DNA of 64,000 nt, from the NCBI RefSeq assembly GCF_002850745.1, contig NZ_KZ559466.1, positions 487,889 to 551,888 on the forward strand, written 5' to 3'. Made by a program: the position numbers and the translations under genes. The DNA comes from Nonomuraea indica. GTDB taxonomy: Bacteria > Actinomycetota > Actinomycetes > Streptosporangiales > Streptosporangiaceae. The stretch's first letter is position 1; every line of letters begins with the position of its first letter. This document shows, piece after piece, positions 42,338 to 51,512 of the stretch. The notes under the pieces are model-generated. The model was not told the origin of the DNA. It did no database searches and saw only the letters and a program-made list of their open reading frames with translations.

Positions 42338-43819
42338 GTGACCACTGTGCGGCTGAACTCAGCAGATCCCGTCTCCTTCGACGCCGACGCATTGATCGTC
42401 GGGTTCCGGTCCGGCCCCGACGGGCCCCAGCCCGCCACCGGCGCCGACGCGCTCGACTCCGCCTTCGGCGGCAAGCTCGCCGCCTCCCTGGCCGCCATGG
42501 GATTCACCGCCAAGCCCGGTGAGGTCGCCAAGGTCCCGGCCTTCGGCGCGATCACCGCTCCGCTGCTGGTCGCGGTCGGCCTGGGCGACACCTCCGACGC
42601 CGAGGGCCTGCGCCGGGCGGCCGGCGCCGCCGTCCGCTCGCTCGACGGCACCGCCCGCGCCGCCCTGGCGCTGCCCGCCGACTCCGCCGCCGACGCCGAG
42701 GCCGTCGCTCTCGGCGCGCTGCTCGGCGCCTACGCCTTCGCCCGCTACCGCACCGGCGGCGACCGCAAGGAGCCCGTCGCCGAGCTGACCGTGCTCTCCT
42801 CGCTCCCCTCCGGCGAGGCCGACTCGGTGGCCGATCGGGCCACCGTGCTGGGCGAGTCGGTGGCGCTGGTCCGCGACCTGGTCAACACCCCGCCGTCCGA
42901 CCTGTGGCCGGCCAGGTTCGCCGAGATCGCCGAGCAGACCGGCGGCAAGGCCGGGCTGTCGGTCGAGGTGCTCGACGACAAGCAGCTCAAGGACGGCGGC
43001 TACGGCGGTCTCGTCGGCGTCGGCCAGGGCTCCGCCAACCCGCCGCGCCTGGTCCGCCTGTCCTACACCCATCCCGACGCCGCCAAGACGCTGGCGTTCG
43101 TGGGCAAGGGCATCACCTTCGACTCCGGCGGCCTGTCGCTCAAGCCGTCCGCCTCGATGGACTGGATGAAGTCCGACATGGGCGGCGCCGGCGCCGTCTT
43201 CGGCGCCCTGGTCGGCATCGCCCGGCTCGGCCTGCCGGTCAACGTCGTCGGCTACCTGTGCCTGGCGGAGAACCTGCCGAGCGGCACCGCCCAGCGCCCC
43301 TCCGACGTCATCCGCAGCTACAGCGGCAAGACCGTCGAGGTGCTCGACACCGACGCCGAGGGCCGCCTGGTGCTCATGGACGGCATCGCCCGCGCCGCCG
43401 AGGACGGCCCCGACCTCATCGTCGACGTGGCCACCCTGACCGGCGCGCAGATCGTCGCCCTCGGCTGGCGCACCGCCGGCGTCATGGCCAACGACGACGC
43501 CGTCCGCGAGCTGGTGGTCGACGTCGCCACGGAGGCCGGCGAGGGCGCGTGGGGCATGCCGCTGCCCGAGGAGCTGCGCAAGGGGCTCGACTCGCCGATC
43601 GCCGACATCGCCAACCTCCAGCCCGAGCGCTGGGGCAGCATGCTCGCCGCCGGCATCTTCCTCAAGGAGTTCGTGCCCGACGGGGTGCGCTGGGCGCACA
43701 TCGACATGGCCGGACCCGCCTTCAACAAGGGCGAGCCGCACGGCTACACCCCCAAGGGCGGCACGGGCGCCATCACCCGTACCCTCATCGGACTGGCCGA
43801 GCGGCACGCGAGCATCTGA
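42338..43819 (+). CDS. pepA: Leucyl aminopeptidase (M17)
   Basis: Cytosolic metallo-aminopeptidase of 493 aa. The catalytic C-terminal domain has VGKGITFDSGGLSLKPSASMDWMKSDMGGA with the metal-binding Lys/Asp, and DTDAEGRLVLMDGI (usual NTDAEGRL). The N-terminal ~170 residues form the variable domain. GTG 42338 is the start. Corresponds to pepB (Rv2213) in the mycobacterial order. It leads the pepA-lpd-E2 run, with 51 bp to lpd. Confidence 0.95.
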   Translation: MTTVRLNSADPVSFDADALIVGFRSGPDGPQPATGADALDSAFGGKLAASLAAMGFTAKPGEVAKVPAFGAITAPLLVAVGLGDTSDAEGLRRAAGAAVRSLDGTARAALALPADSAADAEAVALGALLGAYAFARYRTGGDRKEPVAELTVLSSLPSGEADSVADRATVLGESVALVRDLVNTPPSDLWPARFAEIAEQTGGKAGLSVEVLDDKQLKDGGYGGLVGVGQGSANPPRLVRLSYTHPDAAKTLAFVGKGITFDSGGLSLKPSASMDWMKSDMGGAGAVFGALVGIARLGLPVNVVGYLCLAENLPSGTAQRPSDVIRSYSGKTVEVLDTDAEGRLVLMDGIARAAEDGPDLIVDVATLTGAQIVALGWRTAGVMANDDAVRELVVDVATEAGEGAWGMPLPEELRKGLDSPIADIANLQPERWGSMLAAGIFLKEFVPDGVRWAHIDMAGPAFNKGEPHGYTPKGGTGAITRTLIGLAERHASI

Positions 43820-43870
43820 AACAAATGAAAAGATGACGGCATCACGAACACCCCGACAAGGAGCCTTCCT

Positions 43871-45235
43871 GTGGCCTACGACATCGTCGTCCTAGGTGGC
43901 GGCAGCGGCGGCTATGCCTGCGCGCTGAGGGCGGCCGAGCTCGGCAAGTCCGTCGCCCTGATCGAAAAGGACAAGATCGGCGGCACCTGCCTCCACCGGG
44001 GATGCATCCCCACCAAGGCTCTGCTGCACTCCGCCGAGGTCGCCGACGAGACGCGCGAGAGCGAGACGTTCGGCGTCAAGGCGCGTTTCGACGGCATCGA
44101 CGTCCCCGGCGTCCACGCGTTCAAGGACAAGATCGTCAATCGTGCCTGGAAGGGCGTGCAGGGCCTGCTGAAGGGCGCGGGCGTGACGATCGTCGAGGGC
44201 GAGGGCCGCCTCGTCGGGCAGCGCGCGATCCAGGTCGGCTCCGAGGTCTACGAGGGCGCCAACATCGTGCTCGCCACCGGCTCGGCCCCCCGGTCGCTGC
44301 CCGGTCTGGAGATCGACGGCGAGCGCGTCATCACCAGCGAGCACACGCTGACCATGGACCGTGTGCCGGCCTCCGTGATCGTGCTGGGCGGCGGCGTGAT
44401 CGGCGTCGAGCTGGCCAGCGTCTACCGCTCGTTCGGCGCCGAGGTGACGATCGTCGAGGCGCTGCCGCACCTGCTGCCGCTGGAGGAGGAGTCGAGCTCC
44501 AAGCTGCTGGAGCGCGCCTTCCGCCGCCGCGGGATCAAGTACGAGCTGGGCGTCTTCTTCGAGGGCGTCAAGACCACCGAGACCGGCGTGGTGGTCACCC
44601 TGGCCAACGGCAAGACGCTCGACGCCGAGCTGCTGCTGGTGGCGGTCGGCCGCGGCCCCGTGTCGGCGGGCATGGGCTTCGAGGAGGCCGGCGTCAGGAT
44701 GGAACGGGGCGCCGTCGTCGTCGACGAGCACTGCCGGACCTCGGTGCCCGGCGTCTACGCCATCGGCGACCTCATCCCCACGCTGCAGCTCGCCCACGCC
44801 GGCTTCGCCGAGGGCATCATGGTGGCCGAGCACATCGCCGGGCTCAACCCGCCGCCCATCGACTACGCGGGCGTGCCGCGCATCACCTACTCCGACCCCG
44901 AGGTCGCCTCGGTCGGCCTGACCTCCGCGCAGGCCGCCGAGCGGGGCATCGAGATCGTCGAGCAGGTCTACGACCTCGCCGGCAACCCCAAGAGCCAGAT
45001 TCTCGGCACGGCGGGCGCCGTCAAGGTCATCGCCCAGAAGGACGGCCCCGTCGTCGGCGTCCACATGGTGGGCCGCCGCATCGGCGAGCTCGTGACGGAG
45101 GGCCAGCTCATCTACAACTGGGAGGCCCTGCCCGCGGAGGTCGCCCAGCTCATCCACGCACACCCGACCCAGTCCGAGGCCGTCGGTGAGGCCATGCTGG
45201 CGCTGGCCGGCAAGCCGCTGCACGTACACAACTAA
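43871..45235 (+). CDS. lpdA: Dihydrolipoyl dehydrogenase (E3)
   Basis: FAD enzyme of 454 aa that reoxidises the dihydrolipoyl arm of 2-oxoacid dehydrogenases. FAD site VVLGGGSGGYACALRAAELG, redox disulfide GGTCLHRGCIPTK, NAD site VIVLGGGVIGVELASVY, second FAD site GVYAIGDLIP, and the catalytic His-Glu in IHAHPTQSEAVGE. AAGGAG stands 7 bases before the GTG at 43871. The E2 gene follows after 36 bp. Confidence 0.96.
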   Translation: MAYDIVVLGGGSGGYACALRAAELGKSVALIEKDKIGGTCLHRGCIPTKALLHSAEVADETRESETFGVKARFDGIDVPGVHAFKDKIVNRAWKGVQGLLKGAGVTIVEGEGRLVGQRAIQVGSEVYEGANIVLATGSAPRSLPGLEIDGERVITSEHTLTMDRVPASVIVLGGGVIGVELASVYRSFGAEVTIVEALPHLLPLEEESSSKLLERAFRRRGIKYELGVFFEGVKTTETGVVVTLANGKTLDAELLLVAVGRGPVSAGMGFEEAGVRMERGAVVVDEHCRTSVPGVYAIGDLIPTLQLAHAGFAEGIMVAEHIAGLNPPPIDYAGVPRITYSDPEVASVGLTSAQAAERGIEIVEQVYDLAGNPKSQILGTAGAVKVIAQKDGPVVGVHMVGRRIGELVTEGQLIYNWEALPAEVAQLIHAHPTQSEAVGEAMLALAGKPLHVHN

Positions 45236-45271
45236 GTCCAGCCCTCGACAAGAACGCGAGAGAAGATAACG

Positions 45272-46738
45272 ATGCCGGTCTCCGTACAGATGCCCCAGCT
45301 CGGCGAGAGCGTCACCGAGGGCACGGTAACCCGTTGGCTGAAGAAGGAGGGCGAGCGCGTCGAGGCCGACGAGCCGCTCCTCGAAGTCTCGACCGACAAG
45401 GTCGACACCGAGATCCCGTCGCCGTCGGCCGGCGTCATCACCAAGATCGTCGTCGCTGAGGACGAGACGGTCGAGGTCGGCGCCGAGCTGGCGATCATCG
45501 ACGAGAACGCCCAGGAGGGCGCCGCCGCTCCCGCGCCGGAGGCTCCCGCCCCCGCCGCGCAGCCCGAGCCCGAGCCCGCCCCGGCCTCCTCGATCCCGCA
45601 GCCCGCGCCCGCCGCCCAGCAGGCCCCGCCGCAGCCGGCTCCGGCTCCCGCGCCCGCTCCGGCCCCGCAGGCCGCGCCCGCCCCGGCTCCCGCGCCGCAG
45701 GCCCAGGCGCCCGCCGCGGCCCCGGCTCCGCAGGCGCCCGCGGCCGAGCCGTCGGGTGAGAGCCCCTACGTCACGCCGCTGGTGCGCAAGCTCGCCAACG
45801 AGCACGGCGTCGACCTGGAGTCGATCAACGGCACCGGCGTCGGCGGCCGCATCCGCAAGCAGGACGTGCTGGAGGCCGCCAAGGCCCAGCGCGACAAGGC
45901 CGCCGCGCCGGCTCCGGCCGCCCAGCCCGCCGCCGCTCCCGCGGCCGCCCAGGCGGCGCCCGCCGCGCCGGCGCAGGTCGCCGCCGCTCCCGAGCCGGTG
46001 GAGGTGGACACCACGCTGCGCGGCCGTACGGAGAAGATGTCGCGCCTGCGGCAGACCATGTCCAAGCGGCTGGTCGAGTCGCTGCAGACCGCGGCCCAGC
46101 TCACCACGGTCGTCGAGGTCGACGTCACCAGGATCGCGCGGCTGCGCGACCGGGCCAAGGCGGAGTTCCTGCGCCGCGAGGGCGTGAAGCTGTCGTTCAT
46201 GCCGTTCTTCGAGATGGCCGCGATCGAGGCGCTCAAGCAGCACCCCAAGCTCAACGCGACGATCAACAACGAGACCATGGAGGTCACGTACTTCGACGTC
46301 GAGCACCTGGGCATCGCGGTCGACACCGAGCGCGGCCTGATCGCGGCGGTCATCAAGAACGCCGGTGACCTCAACCTCGCCGGGCTGGCCCGCAAGACCG
46401 CCGACCTGGCCGAGCGCACCCGCGCCAACAAGGTGACGCCCGACGAGATCACCGGTGGCACGTTCACGCTGACCAACACCGGCAGCCGCGGCGCCCTGTT
46501 CGACACGCCGATCCTCAACCAGCCGCAGGTCGGCATGCTCGGCACCGGCGCCGTCGTCAAGCGTCCCGTGGTGGTCGACACGCCCGACGGCGAGGTCATC
46601 GCGGTCCGCTCGATGGTCTACCTCGCGCTGACCTACGACCACCGCCTGGTGGACGGCGCCGACGCGGCCCGCTTCCTGACGACGATCAAGCGTCGTCTGG
46701 AGGAAGGCCGTTTCGAGGCGCAGCTGGGTCTCGCCTGA
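45272..46738 (+). CDS. sucB: 2-oxoacid dehydrogenase E2 (dihydrolipoamide acyltransferase)
   Basis: E2 core of 488 aa. One lipoyl domain at 1-80 with Lys43 in [11 protein letters not shown], a long Pro/Ala linker (85-165), the E1/E3-binding domain at about 165-205 ([29 protein letters not shown] split around LESI), a second Pro/Ala linker, and the acyltransferase domain ending in [19 protein letters not shown] with the catalytic His near 457. It matches DlaT/SucB (Rv2215), which serves both pyruvate and oxoglutarate complexes. No E1 gene is present. Confidence 0.94.
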   Translation: MPVSVQMPQLGESVTEGTVTRWLKKEGERVEADEPLLEVSTDKVDTEIPSPSAGVITKIVVAEDETVEVGAELAIIDENAQEGAAAPAPEAPAPAAQPEPEPAPASSIPQPAPAAQQAPPQPAPAPAPAPAPQAAPAPAPAPQAQAPAAAPAPQAPAAEPSGESPYVTPLVRKLANEHGVDLESINGTGVGGRIRKQDVLEAAKAQRDKAAAPAPAAQPAAAPAAAQAAPAAPAQVAAAPEPVEVDTTLRGRTEKMSRLRQTMSKRLVESLQTAAQLTTVVEVDVTRIARLRDRAKAEFLRREGVKLSFMPFFEMAAIEALKQHPKLNATINNETMEVTYFDVEHLGIAVDTERGLIAAVIKNAGDLNLAGLARKTADLAERTRANKVTPDEITGGTFTLTNTGSRGALFDTPILNQPQVGMLGTGAVVKRPVVVDTPDGEVIAVRSMVYLALTYDHRLVDGADAARFLTTIKRRLEEGRFEAQLGLA

Positions 46739-46750
46739 CAGCAGTGAGTC

Positions 46751-46780
46751 GCGGCGCCCGGGGTGCTCCCCGGGCGCCGC
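46751..46780 (+). terminator. Terminator after the E2 gene
   Basis: Perfect 13-bp stem GCGGCGCCCGGGG / CCCCGGGCGCCGC with a 4-base loop, 12 bp past the stop. No T-run. The rest of the gap to 46942 shows nothing recognisable. Confidence 0.82.
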
Positions 46781-46942
46781 GCGCTTATCCGCCGCCGGTC
46801 ACCGGGTGTCCGGCCCGTGCCCCGGCCCGGTCCCTTCCCCCCGCCCGCGGCGCCCGGTGGTCTCCCCGCCTGGCGAGCCCTTCGACAGCGGCGGTGGGCG
46901 TGGGCTGGTGACAAACGGGCGGAGAGGTGCTGGGCTAGGCAG

Positions 46943-47830
46943 ATGATCGTGGTGACGGGGGCGTCCGGCCTGCTCGGCGCGGCGCTGGTGCGCAGCCTGC
47001 GGGACCGGGGCGAGCAGGTGGTGACGCTGGTGAGGCGGGCGCCGCGAAGCCCCGGCGAGCGGTTCTGGCAGCCCGCGGAGGGCGTGCTGGACCCGCAGGC
47101 GCTCGACGGCGCCCGGAGCGTGGTGCACCTGGCCGGGGCTCCCATCGCCGAGCGGCGCTGGACCGAGGTGTACAAGCGCGAGCTCGTCCGCAGCCGGGTG
47201 GACAGCACGCGGACGCTGGTCGGCGCGCTGCGGGAGCTGCCGCGCCGGCCCGAGGTGCTGGTGTCGGCCTCCGGCGTGGACTTCTACGGCGACACCGGCG
47301 ACCGGCTGGTCGACGAGGGCGCCGGCAGGGGCGAGGGGTTCCTGGCCGGGCTGTGCGAACGCTGGGAGACCGAGGCGCGGGAGGCGGAGGCGCTGGGCAT
47401 GCGCACCGCGCAGCTGCGCACCGGCATCGTGCTCAGCGGACGGGGAGGGGCGCTCGCCCGGATGCTGCCGCTGTTCCGGATGGGCCTGGGCGCGCCCCTG
47501 GGCACCGGCAGGCAGTACTGGTCGTGGATCTCCGAGGACGACTGGGTCGGCGCGACGCTGCACGTCCTCGGGAACCCCGGGATCTCGGGCCCGGTCAACC
47601 TCGTCTCCCCCTCCCCCGTCACCAACGCCGAGTTCACCAGGACACTCGGCAAGGCGCTGCGCAAGGGCACGATGCCGATGCCGGTGCCGGGATTCGCGCT
47701 GCGGGCCGGACTCGGCGAGTTCGCCGGGGAGCTGCTGTCGAGCCACCGCCTGGTGCCGCGCAAGCTGGAGGACAGCGGGTACGGCTTCGCCCATACCGGT
47801 CTCGACGCCGCGCTGCGGGCCGTACTCTAG
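46943..47830 (+). CDS. TIGR01777 family NAD-dependent epimerase/dehydratase
   Basis: SDR-fold protein of 295 aa. Nucleotide-binding start VTGASGLLGAALVRSLRDRG, family motifs VVHLAGAPIAERRWTEVYKRELVRSRVDSTRTL and SASGVDFYGDTGDRLVDEG, then LRTGIVLSGRGGALARMLP and WSWISEDDWVGA. The equivalent is Rv2216 between the E2 and lipB genes. The substrate is unknown. ATG 46943 starts exactly at the Rossmann strand; earlier in-frame codons give only a low-complexity leader. Confidence 0.92.
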   Translation: MIVVTGASGLLGAALVRSLRDRGEQVVTLVRRAPRSPGERFWQPAEGVLDPQALDGARSVVHLAGAPIAERRWTEVYKRELVRSRVDSTRTLVGALRELPRRPEVLVSASGVDFYGDTGDRLVDEGAGRGEGFLAGLCERWETEAREAEALGMRTAQLRTGIVLSGRGGALARMLPLFRMGLGAPLGTGRQYWSWISEDDWVGATLHVLGNPGISGPVNLVSPSPVTNAEFTRTLGKALRKGTMPMPVPGFALRAGLGEFAGELLSSHRLVPRKLEDSGYGFAHTGLDAALRAVL

Positions 47831-47880
47831 GGTGCTGTCCGTCACGGGCGGAGACGCCGGGAGACAGGGGAGACAACGGC

Positions 47881-48618
47881 ATGACGAGGTCGGGGCAGTC
47901 GCACATCCTTGCCATCGGCGGCGGTTCGTTCCGCCCGACCGAGCGCTACGGCTTCTACGAGGCGAGCCCGCTGCTGCGTTATGCCCTCGACCTGACCGGC
48001 CAGGACCGGCCCAAGCTGGGCCTGCTGGCCACGGCCACGGGTGACGACTCCGACTGGTTGCTCAAGATGTATGGGGCGTTCGCCGGGTGGGACGTCGAGG
48101 TGAGCCACCTGACCGTCTTCCCGATGCCCAACGTCGCCGACCCGCGGGCCTGGCTGCTGGAGCAGGACGTCGTCTACGTCTCCGGTGGCAGCGTGGCCAA
48201 CCTCATGGCGCTGTGGCGGCTGCACGGCCTCGACGAGGCGCTGGAGGAGGCGTGGCGGTCCGGGGTGGTGCTGTCGGGGCAGAGCGCCGGGGCGCTGTGC
48301 TGGCACGTCGGCGGCAACACCGACTCCTTCGGGCCCGAGCTGCGGGTGTGGGCCGACGGGATGGCGCTGCTGCCCTACTCGTGCGGCGTGCACTACGATT
48401 CCGACCCCCAGCGCAGGCCGCTGCTGCAGCAGTCGGTGGCCAGCGGCGAGCTGCCCGGCGGCTACGCCGCCGACGAGGGCGTCGCCCTGCACTACGTGGG
48501 CACCGAGTTCATCCAGGCGGTGACGATCACGCCCGGCTCGGCCGCCTACCGGCTGGAACACGACGGGACCGGCGGCGTGAAGGAGTTCAGGATCGAACCT
48601 CGGTTGCTGACCTCCTGA
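47881..48618 (+). CDS. Peptidase E (S51) family protein
   Basis: Class I glutamine amidotransferase-like protein of 245 aa. The nucleophile elbow VVLSGQSAGALCWHVGG carries the catalytic Ser, preceded by VVYVSGGSVANLMALWR. A His/Asp-containing segment follows (GVHYDSDPQRRPLL). S51 enzymes cut Asp-X dipeptides, and cyanophycinase belongs to the same group. ATG 47881 has AGGGGAG upstream. It is an addition to the mycobacterial order between Rv2216 and lipB equivalents. Confidence 0.9.
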   Translation: MTRSGQSHILAIGGGSFRPTERYGFYEASPLLRYALDLTGQDRPKLGLLATATGDDSDWLLKMYGAFAGWDVEVSHLTVFPMPNVADPRAWLLEQDVVYVSGGSVANLMALWRLHGLDEALEEAWRSGVVLSGQSAGALCWHVGGNTDSFGPELRVWADGMALLPYSCGVHYDSDPQRRPLLQQSVASGELPGGYAADEGVALHYVGTEFIQAVTITPGSAAYRLEHDGTGGVKEFRIEPRLLTS

Positions 48619-48656
48619 ATTACCCTTCAGGTGTGACGGAACGGCACAATGGTCCC

Positions 48657-49352
48657 ATGCGCCCCAAGCACGGGGTCGATCCCCACGCGCTCGCCATCGT
48701 CCGACTTGGTGTCGACGTCCCCTACGAGCAGGCTTGGGCGCTTCAGCGCCGGGTGCACGCCTGGCGGGTGGCGGGTGAGCTGACCGACACGGTCCTGTTG
48801 CTGGAGCACGCGCCCGTCTACACCGCCGGCAGGCGCACCGCGCCCCACGAGCGTCCCTCCGACGGCACTCCCGTGATCGACGTCGACCGGGGCGGCCGCG
48901 TCACCTGGCACGGTCCTGGGCAGCTCGTCGCCTATCCGATCGTCGCGATCGGCGACGTCACCACGTACGTGTGCCGGCTGGAGGAGGCGATGATCCAGAT
49001 CTGCGCCGACTTCGGCGTCTCGGCGCGGCGTGTGGCGGGGCGGGCCGGGGTGTGGGCCGTGGGCGACGCCGCCCTGGGGCTGCCCGACCGGCTGCTGGGC
49101 GCGGTGGGCATCCGGGTCACGCGCGGGGTCGCCATGCACGGGTTCGCCCTCAACTGCGCCAACGATCCGCGCTGGTTCAACCGGATCGTCCCGTGCGGCC
49201 TGCCCGACGTGGGCGTCTCGACGCTGTCGGCGGAGACGGGTCGCCGGATCGTGGTGGAGGAGGTCCTGCCGATCGCCGAGAAGCGGCTGGCGGAGGCGCT
49301 CGGCCTGCGGGCGTTCGACCTGCACGAGGAAGACCTGCTGCGCGGCCGCTGA
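48657..49352 (+). CDS. lipB: LipB-like octanoyltransferase lacking the catalytic lysine
   Basis: Octanoyl-ACP:protein transferase family, 231 aa, first step of lipoate synthesis. Preserved: DRGGRVTWHGPGQLVAYP, RRVAGRAGVWAVGD, MHGFALNCAND and the catalytic Cys180 in RIVPCGLPDVGVSTLSAE. The invariant Lys of DRK(V/I)AAIG is Leu146 here (PDRLLGAVG; CTG at 49092-49094), and no other lysine lies nearby. The enzyme may be inactive or altered. ATG 48657 is used, GTG 48633 is an alternative. The last codons are duplicated as a 40-bp tandem repeat. lipA follows after one gene. Confidence 0.88.
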   Translation: MRPKHGVDPHALAIVRLGVDVPYEQAWALQRRVHAWRVAGELTDTVLLLEHAPVYTAGRRTAPHERPSDGTPVIDVDRGGRVTWHGPGQLVAYPIVAIGDVTTYVCRLEEAMIQICADFGVSARRVAGRAGVWAVGDAALGLPDRLLGAVGIRVTRGVAMHGFALNCANDPRWFNRIVPCGLPDVGVSTLSAETGRRIVVEEVLPIAEKRLAEALGLRAFDLHEEDLLRGR

Positions 49353-49402
49353 TCCCGACCTGCACGAGGAAGACCTGCTGCGCGGCCGCTGAACCCGACC
49401 TG
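49317..49402. repeat. 40-bp tandem duplication over the lipB stop
   Basis: Units 49317-49356 and 49357-49396 differ at one base (GATCCC against GAACCC), and a third copy begins with GACCTG at 49397. Each unit contains the last 11 codons of lipB with its stop, so the protein end is unchanged and the second copy is noncoding. Confidence 0.95.
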
Positions 49403-49450
49403 CCGGGCGGCCCTGGCGGGCGGCTGCCGGGGCTGGGCGGCAGGCGCGAG

Positions 49451-50449
49451 GTGTCCTACGATCACCTCGTGAACCGGCTCCTCGCCCTGGCCCTCGCGGT
49501 CCTGGTGCACACGCTGACCCTGGCCTTCGTCGCCGTCGGCCTCTGGACCGCGTACGTCAACTCCGGGCTGCTCATCGGCTGGCTGTTCGGCGGGCTGCTC
49601 GTCGCGATCGGGTGGATGCTGCGGCCCCGTCTGAGCACCGGGCTGCCCGCCGACGCCGAGGTGCTCGACCGGTCCGCCGCCCCGGAGCTGTACGGACTGG
49701 CGGAGCGGGTGGCCGACCGGGTCGGGGTGCCGCGGCCGCACCGCGTCGCGGTCAGGGACCTGGACCCGAGAACGCGCTACCTGCGCACCGGCCCGCGGCG
49801 CACGCCCACGCTGACCGTCGGGCTGCCGCTGTGGCTGGCGCTGTCGCCGCGGCAGCGGGTGACGATGCTGGCCGCGGCCTGCGCCGAGACCCCGTCCGCC
49901 GAGGAGGTCGTGGTGGACGGCGCGCTGTCGACGCTGGCGGAGTGGCGCGAGGCGCTGCTCGGCGCGGCGCCGCTGCGGGTCCGGGAGGAGGCGCAGACGA
50001 AGGTCACCGCCGCCTCCCTGACCGCCGAGCACCCGGGCACCGGCTACGAGGTGGCGGGGCTGCTCGGCCGGGCCATCGGCAGGGTGCTGGGCGGGCCGGT
50101 GCTGCTGGTGGAGTACGTCCTGACCCGGCTGGCCCGTTCGGACGAGGGCCGCAGGAGGCGGCGTCGCGAGGAGCGGGCGCTGCGCGCGGTGCCGGCGGCG
50201 GACCTGGCCGAGCTGGAGGCGCTGGCGGCCGGCGGGCGCTACCTGGCCCCGATGCAGGCGGCGGCGCTGCGCGGGGAGAGCGTGGCGTCGATCAGGGCGG
50301 GAGCGCTGGACCGCGTCCTGCCGGGCGACGGGGTGCGCACGTCGGCCCCCGGCGCGCAGGTGCTCGGCTCGGCCGAGTCCGACCGGATCGACGAGGAGCT
50401 GGAGCGGCACTACGACCGGGCGGTGCGCGGCTTCGGGCTGATCAGCTGA
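49451..50449 (+). CDS. M48-like membrane protein without the zinc motif (pseudoprotease)
   Basis: Protein of 332 aa. Two hydrophobic helices at about 8-57 (LLALALAVLVHTLTLAFVAV and GLLIGWLFGGLLVAIGWML). The following domain has the build of actinobacterial M48 peptidases: PRPHRVAVRD, TLTVGLPLWLALSPRQRVTML, but the next residues read AAACAETPSAEE where HELGH-type HExxH is expected. Late Arg-rich and helical segments fit the EYxAD region without its acids. GTG 49451 is used; GTG 49469 is possible. Situated between lipB and lipA. Confidence 0.7.
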   Translation: MSYDHLVNRLLALALAVLVHTLTLAFVAVGLWTAYVNSGLLIGWLFGGLLVAIGWMLRPRLSTGLPADAEVLDRSAAPELYGLAERVADRVGVPRPHRVAVRDLDPRTRYLRTGPRRTPTLTVGLPLWLALSPRQRVTMLAAACAETPSAEEVVVDGALSTLAEWREALLGAAPLRVREEAQTKVTAASLTAEHPGTGYEVAGLLGRAIGRVLGGPVLLVEYVLTRLARSDEGRRRRRREERALRAVPAADLAELEALAAGGRYLAPMQAAALRGESVASIRAGALDRVLPGDGVRTSAPGAQVLGSAESDRIDEELERHYDRAVRGFGLIS

Positions 50450-50501
50450 CCCGGCCGCCCCCTAGACCGGGGCGCCCAGGCGGGAGACGTAAGCTGGGTT
50501 C

Positions 50502-51431
50502 GTGACCGTTGCTCCTGAAGGCCGTAAGCTCCTCCGCCTGGAGGTGCGCAACGCCGAGACCCCCATCGAGCGCAAGCCCCCGTGGATCAAGACCAAGCTG
50601 AAGACGGGCCCCGAATACACCGAGCTGAGATCGCTCGTGCGCCGGGAGGGCCTGCACACGGTCTGCGAGGAGGCGGGCTGCCCCAACATCTACGAGTGCT
50701 GGGAGGACCGTGAGGCGACGTTCCTCATCGGCGGCGACCAGTGCACGCGACGCTGCGACTTCTGCCAGATCGACACGGGCAAGCCCAAGGAGTACGACAA
50801 GGACGAGCCGCGCCGGGTCGCCGAGTCGGTCCAGCAGATGGGCCTGCGCTACGCGACGGTGACCGGTGTCGCCCGCGACGACCTGCCCGACGGCGGCGCC
50901 TGGCTCTACGCCGAGACGGCGCGGCAGATCCACTCCCTGCTGCCCGGCTGCGGCGTCGAGCTGCTGGTGCCCGACTTCAACGGCAACCGCGAGCAGCTGG
51001 AGGAGGTCTTCTCCGCCAAGCCCGAGGTGTTCGCGCACAACGTCGAGACGGTGCCGCGGATCTTCAAGCGCATCCGGCCTGCGTTCCGCTACGAACGCTC
51101 CCTCGATGTGATCACGATGGCCCGCGAGGCCGGGCTGGTCACCAAGTCCAACCTGATCCTCGGCATGGGCGAGACCCGCGAGGAGGTCGTCCAGGCGATG
51201 CGCGACCTGCACGCCGCCGGCACCGACCTGCTCACGATCACCCAGTACCTCCGGCCCACGCCGCGGCACCACCCGGTGGAGCGGTGGGTCAAGCCCGAGG
51301 AGTTCGTGGAGCTCCAGGCCGAGGCGGAGGCGATCGGCTTCGCCGGAGTGCTGTCCGGGCCGCTGGTCCGTTCGTCCTACCGGGCCGGTCGGCTCTACCA
51401 GCAGGCCATCGCCGCGCGTCAGGCCACCTGA
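50502..51431 (+). CDS. lipA: Lipoyl synthase
   Basis: Radical SAM enzyme of 309 aa that inserts two sulfurs into octanoyl groups. Auxiliary cluster motif [12 protein letters not shown] (CX4CX5C), radical SAM motif CTRRCDFC (CX3CX2C), [12 protein letters not shown], and the C-terminal SSYRAGRLY that holds the serine ligand. The start is GTG 50502. LipA is complete, so loss of lysine in LipB is not mirrored here. A hairpin follows at 51442-51468. Confidence 0.97.
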   Translation: MTVAPEGRKLLRLEVRNAETPIERKPPWIKTKLKTGPEYTELRSLVRREGLHTVCEEAGCPNIYECWEDREATFLIGGDQCTRRCDFCQIDTGKPKEYDKDEPRRVAESVQQMGLRYATVTGVARDDLPDGGAWLYAETARQIHSLLPGCGVELLVPDFNGNREQLEEVFSAKPEVFAHNVETVPRIFKRIRPAFRYERSLDVITMAREAGLVTKSNLILGMGETREEVVQAMRDLHAAGTDLLTITQYLRPTPRHHPVERWVKPEEFVELQAEAEAIGFAGVLSGPLVRSSYRAGRLYQQAIAARQAT

Positions 51432-51441
51432 GGCCGCGGCC

Positions 51442-51468
51442 CCTGCGGCCCGGCGACCGGGCCGCAGG
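51442..51468 (+). terminator. Terminator after lipA
   Basis: Perfect 12-bp stem CCTGCGGCCCGG / CCGGGCCGCAGG with a 3-base loop, followed 5 bases later by four Ts. Confidence 0.85.
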
Positions 51469-51512
51469 TCACGTTTTCCTCTCGCGACCACTTGGTTTGT
51501 ATCCTTGCCAGC

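Noticed and set aside
43892..46642. A 916-codon minus-strand frame opposite lpd and the E2 gene
   Set aside because: It mirrors two well-conserved plus-strand genes. High GC keeps the antisense frame open; the translation is low complexity without any domain.
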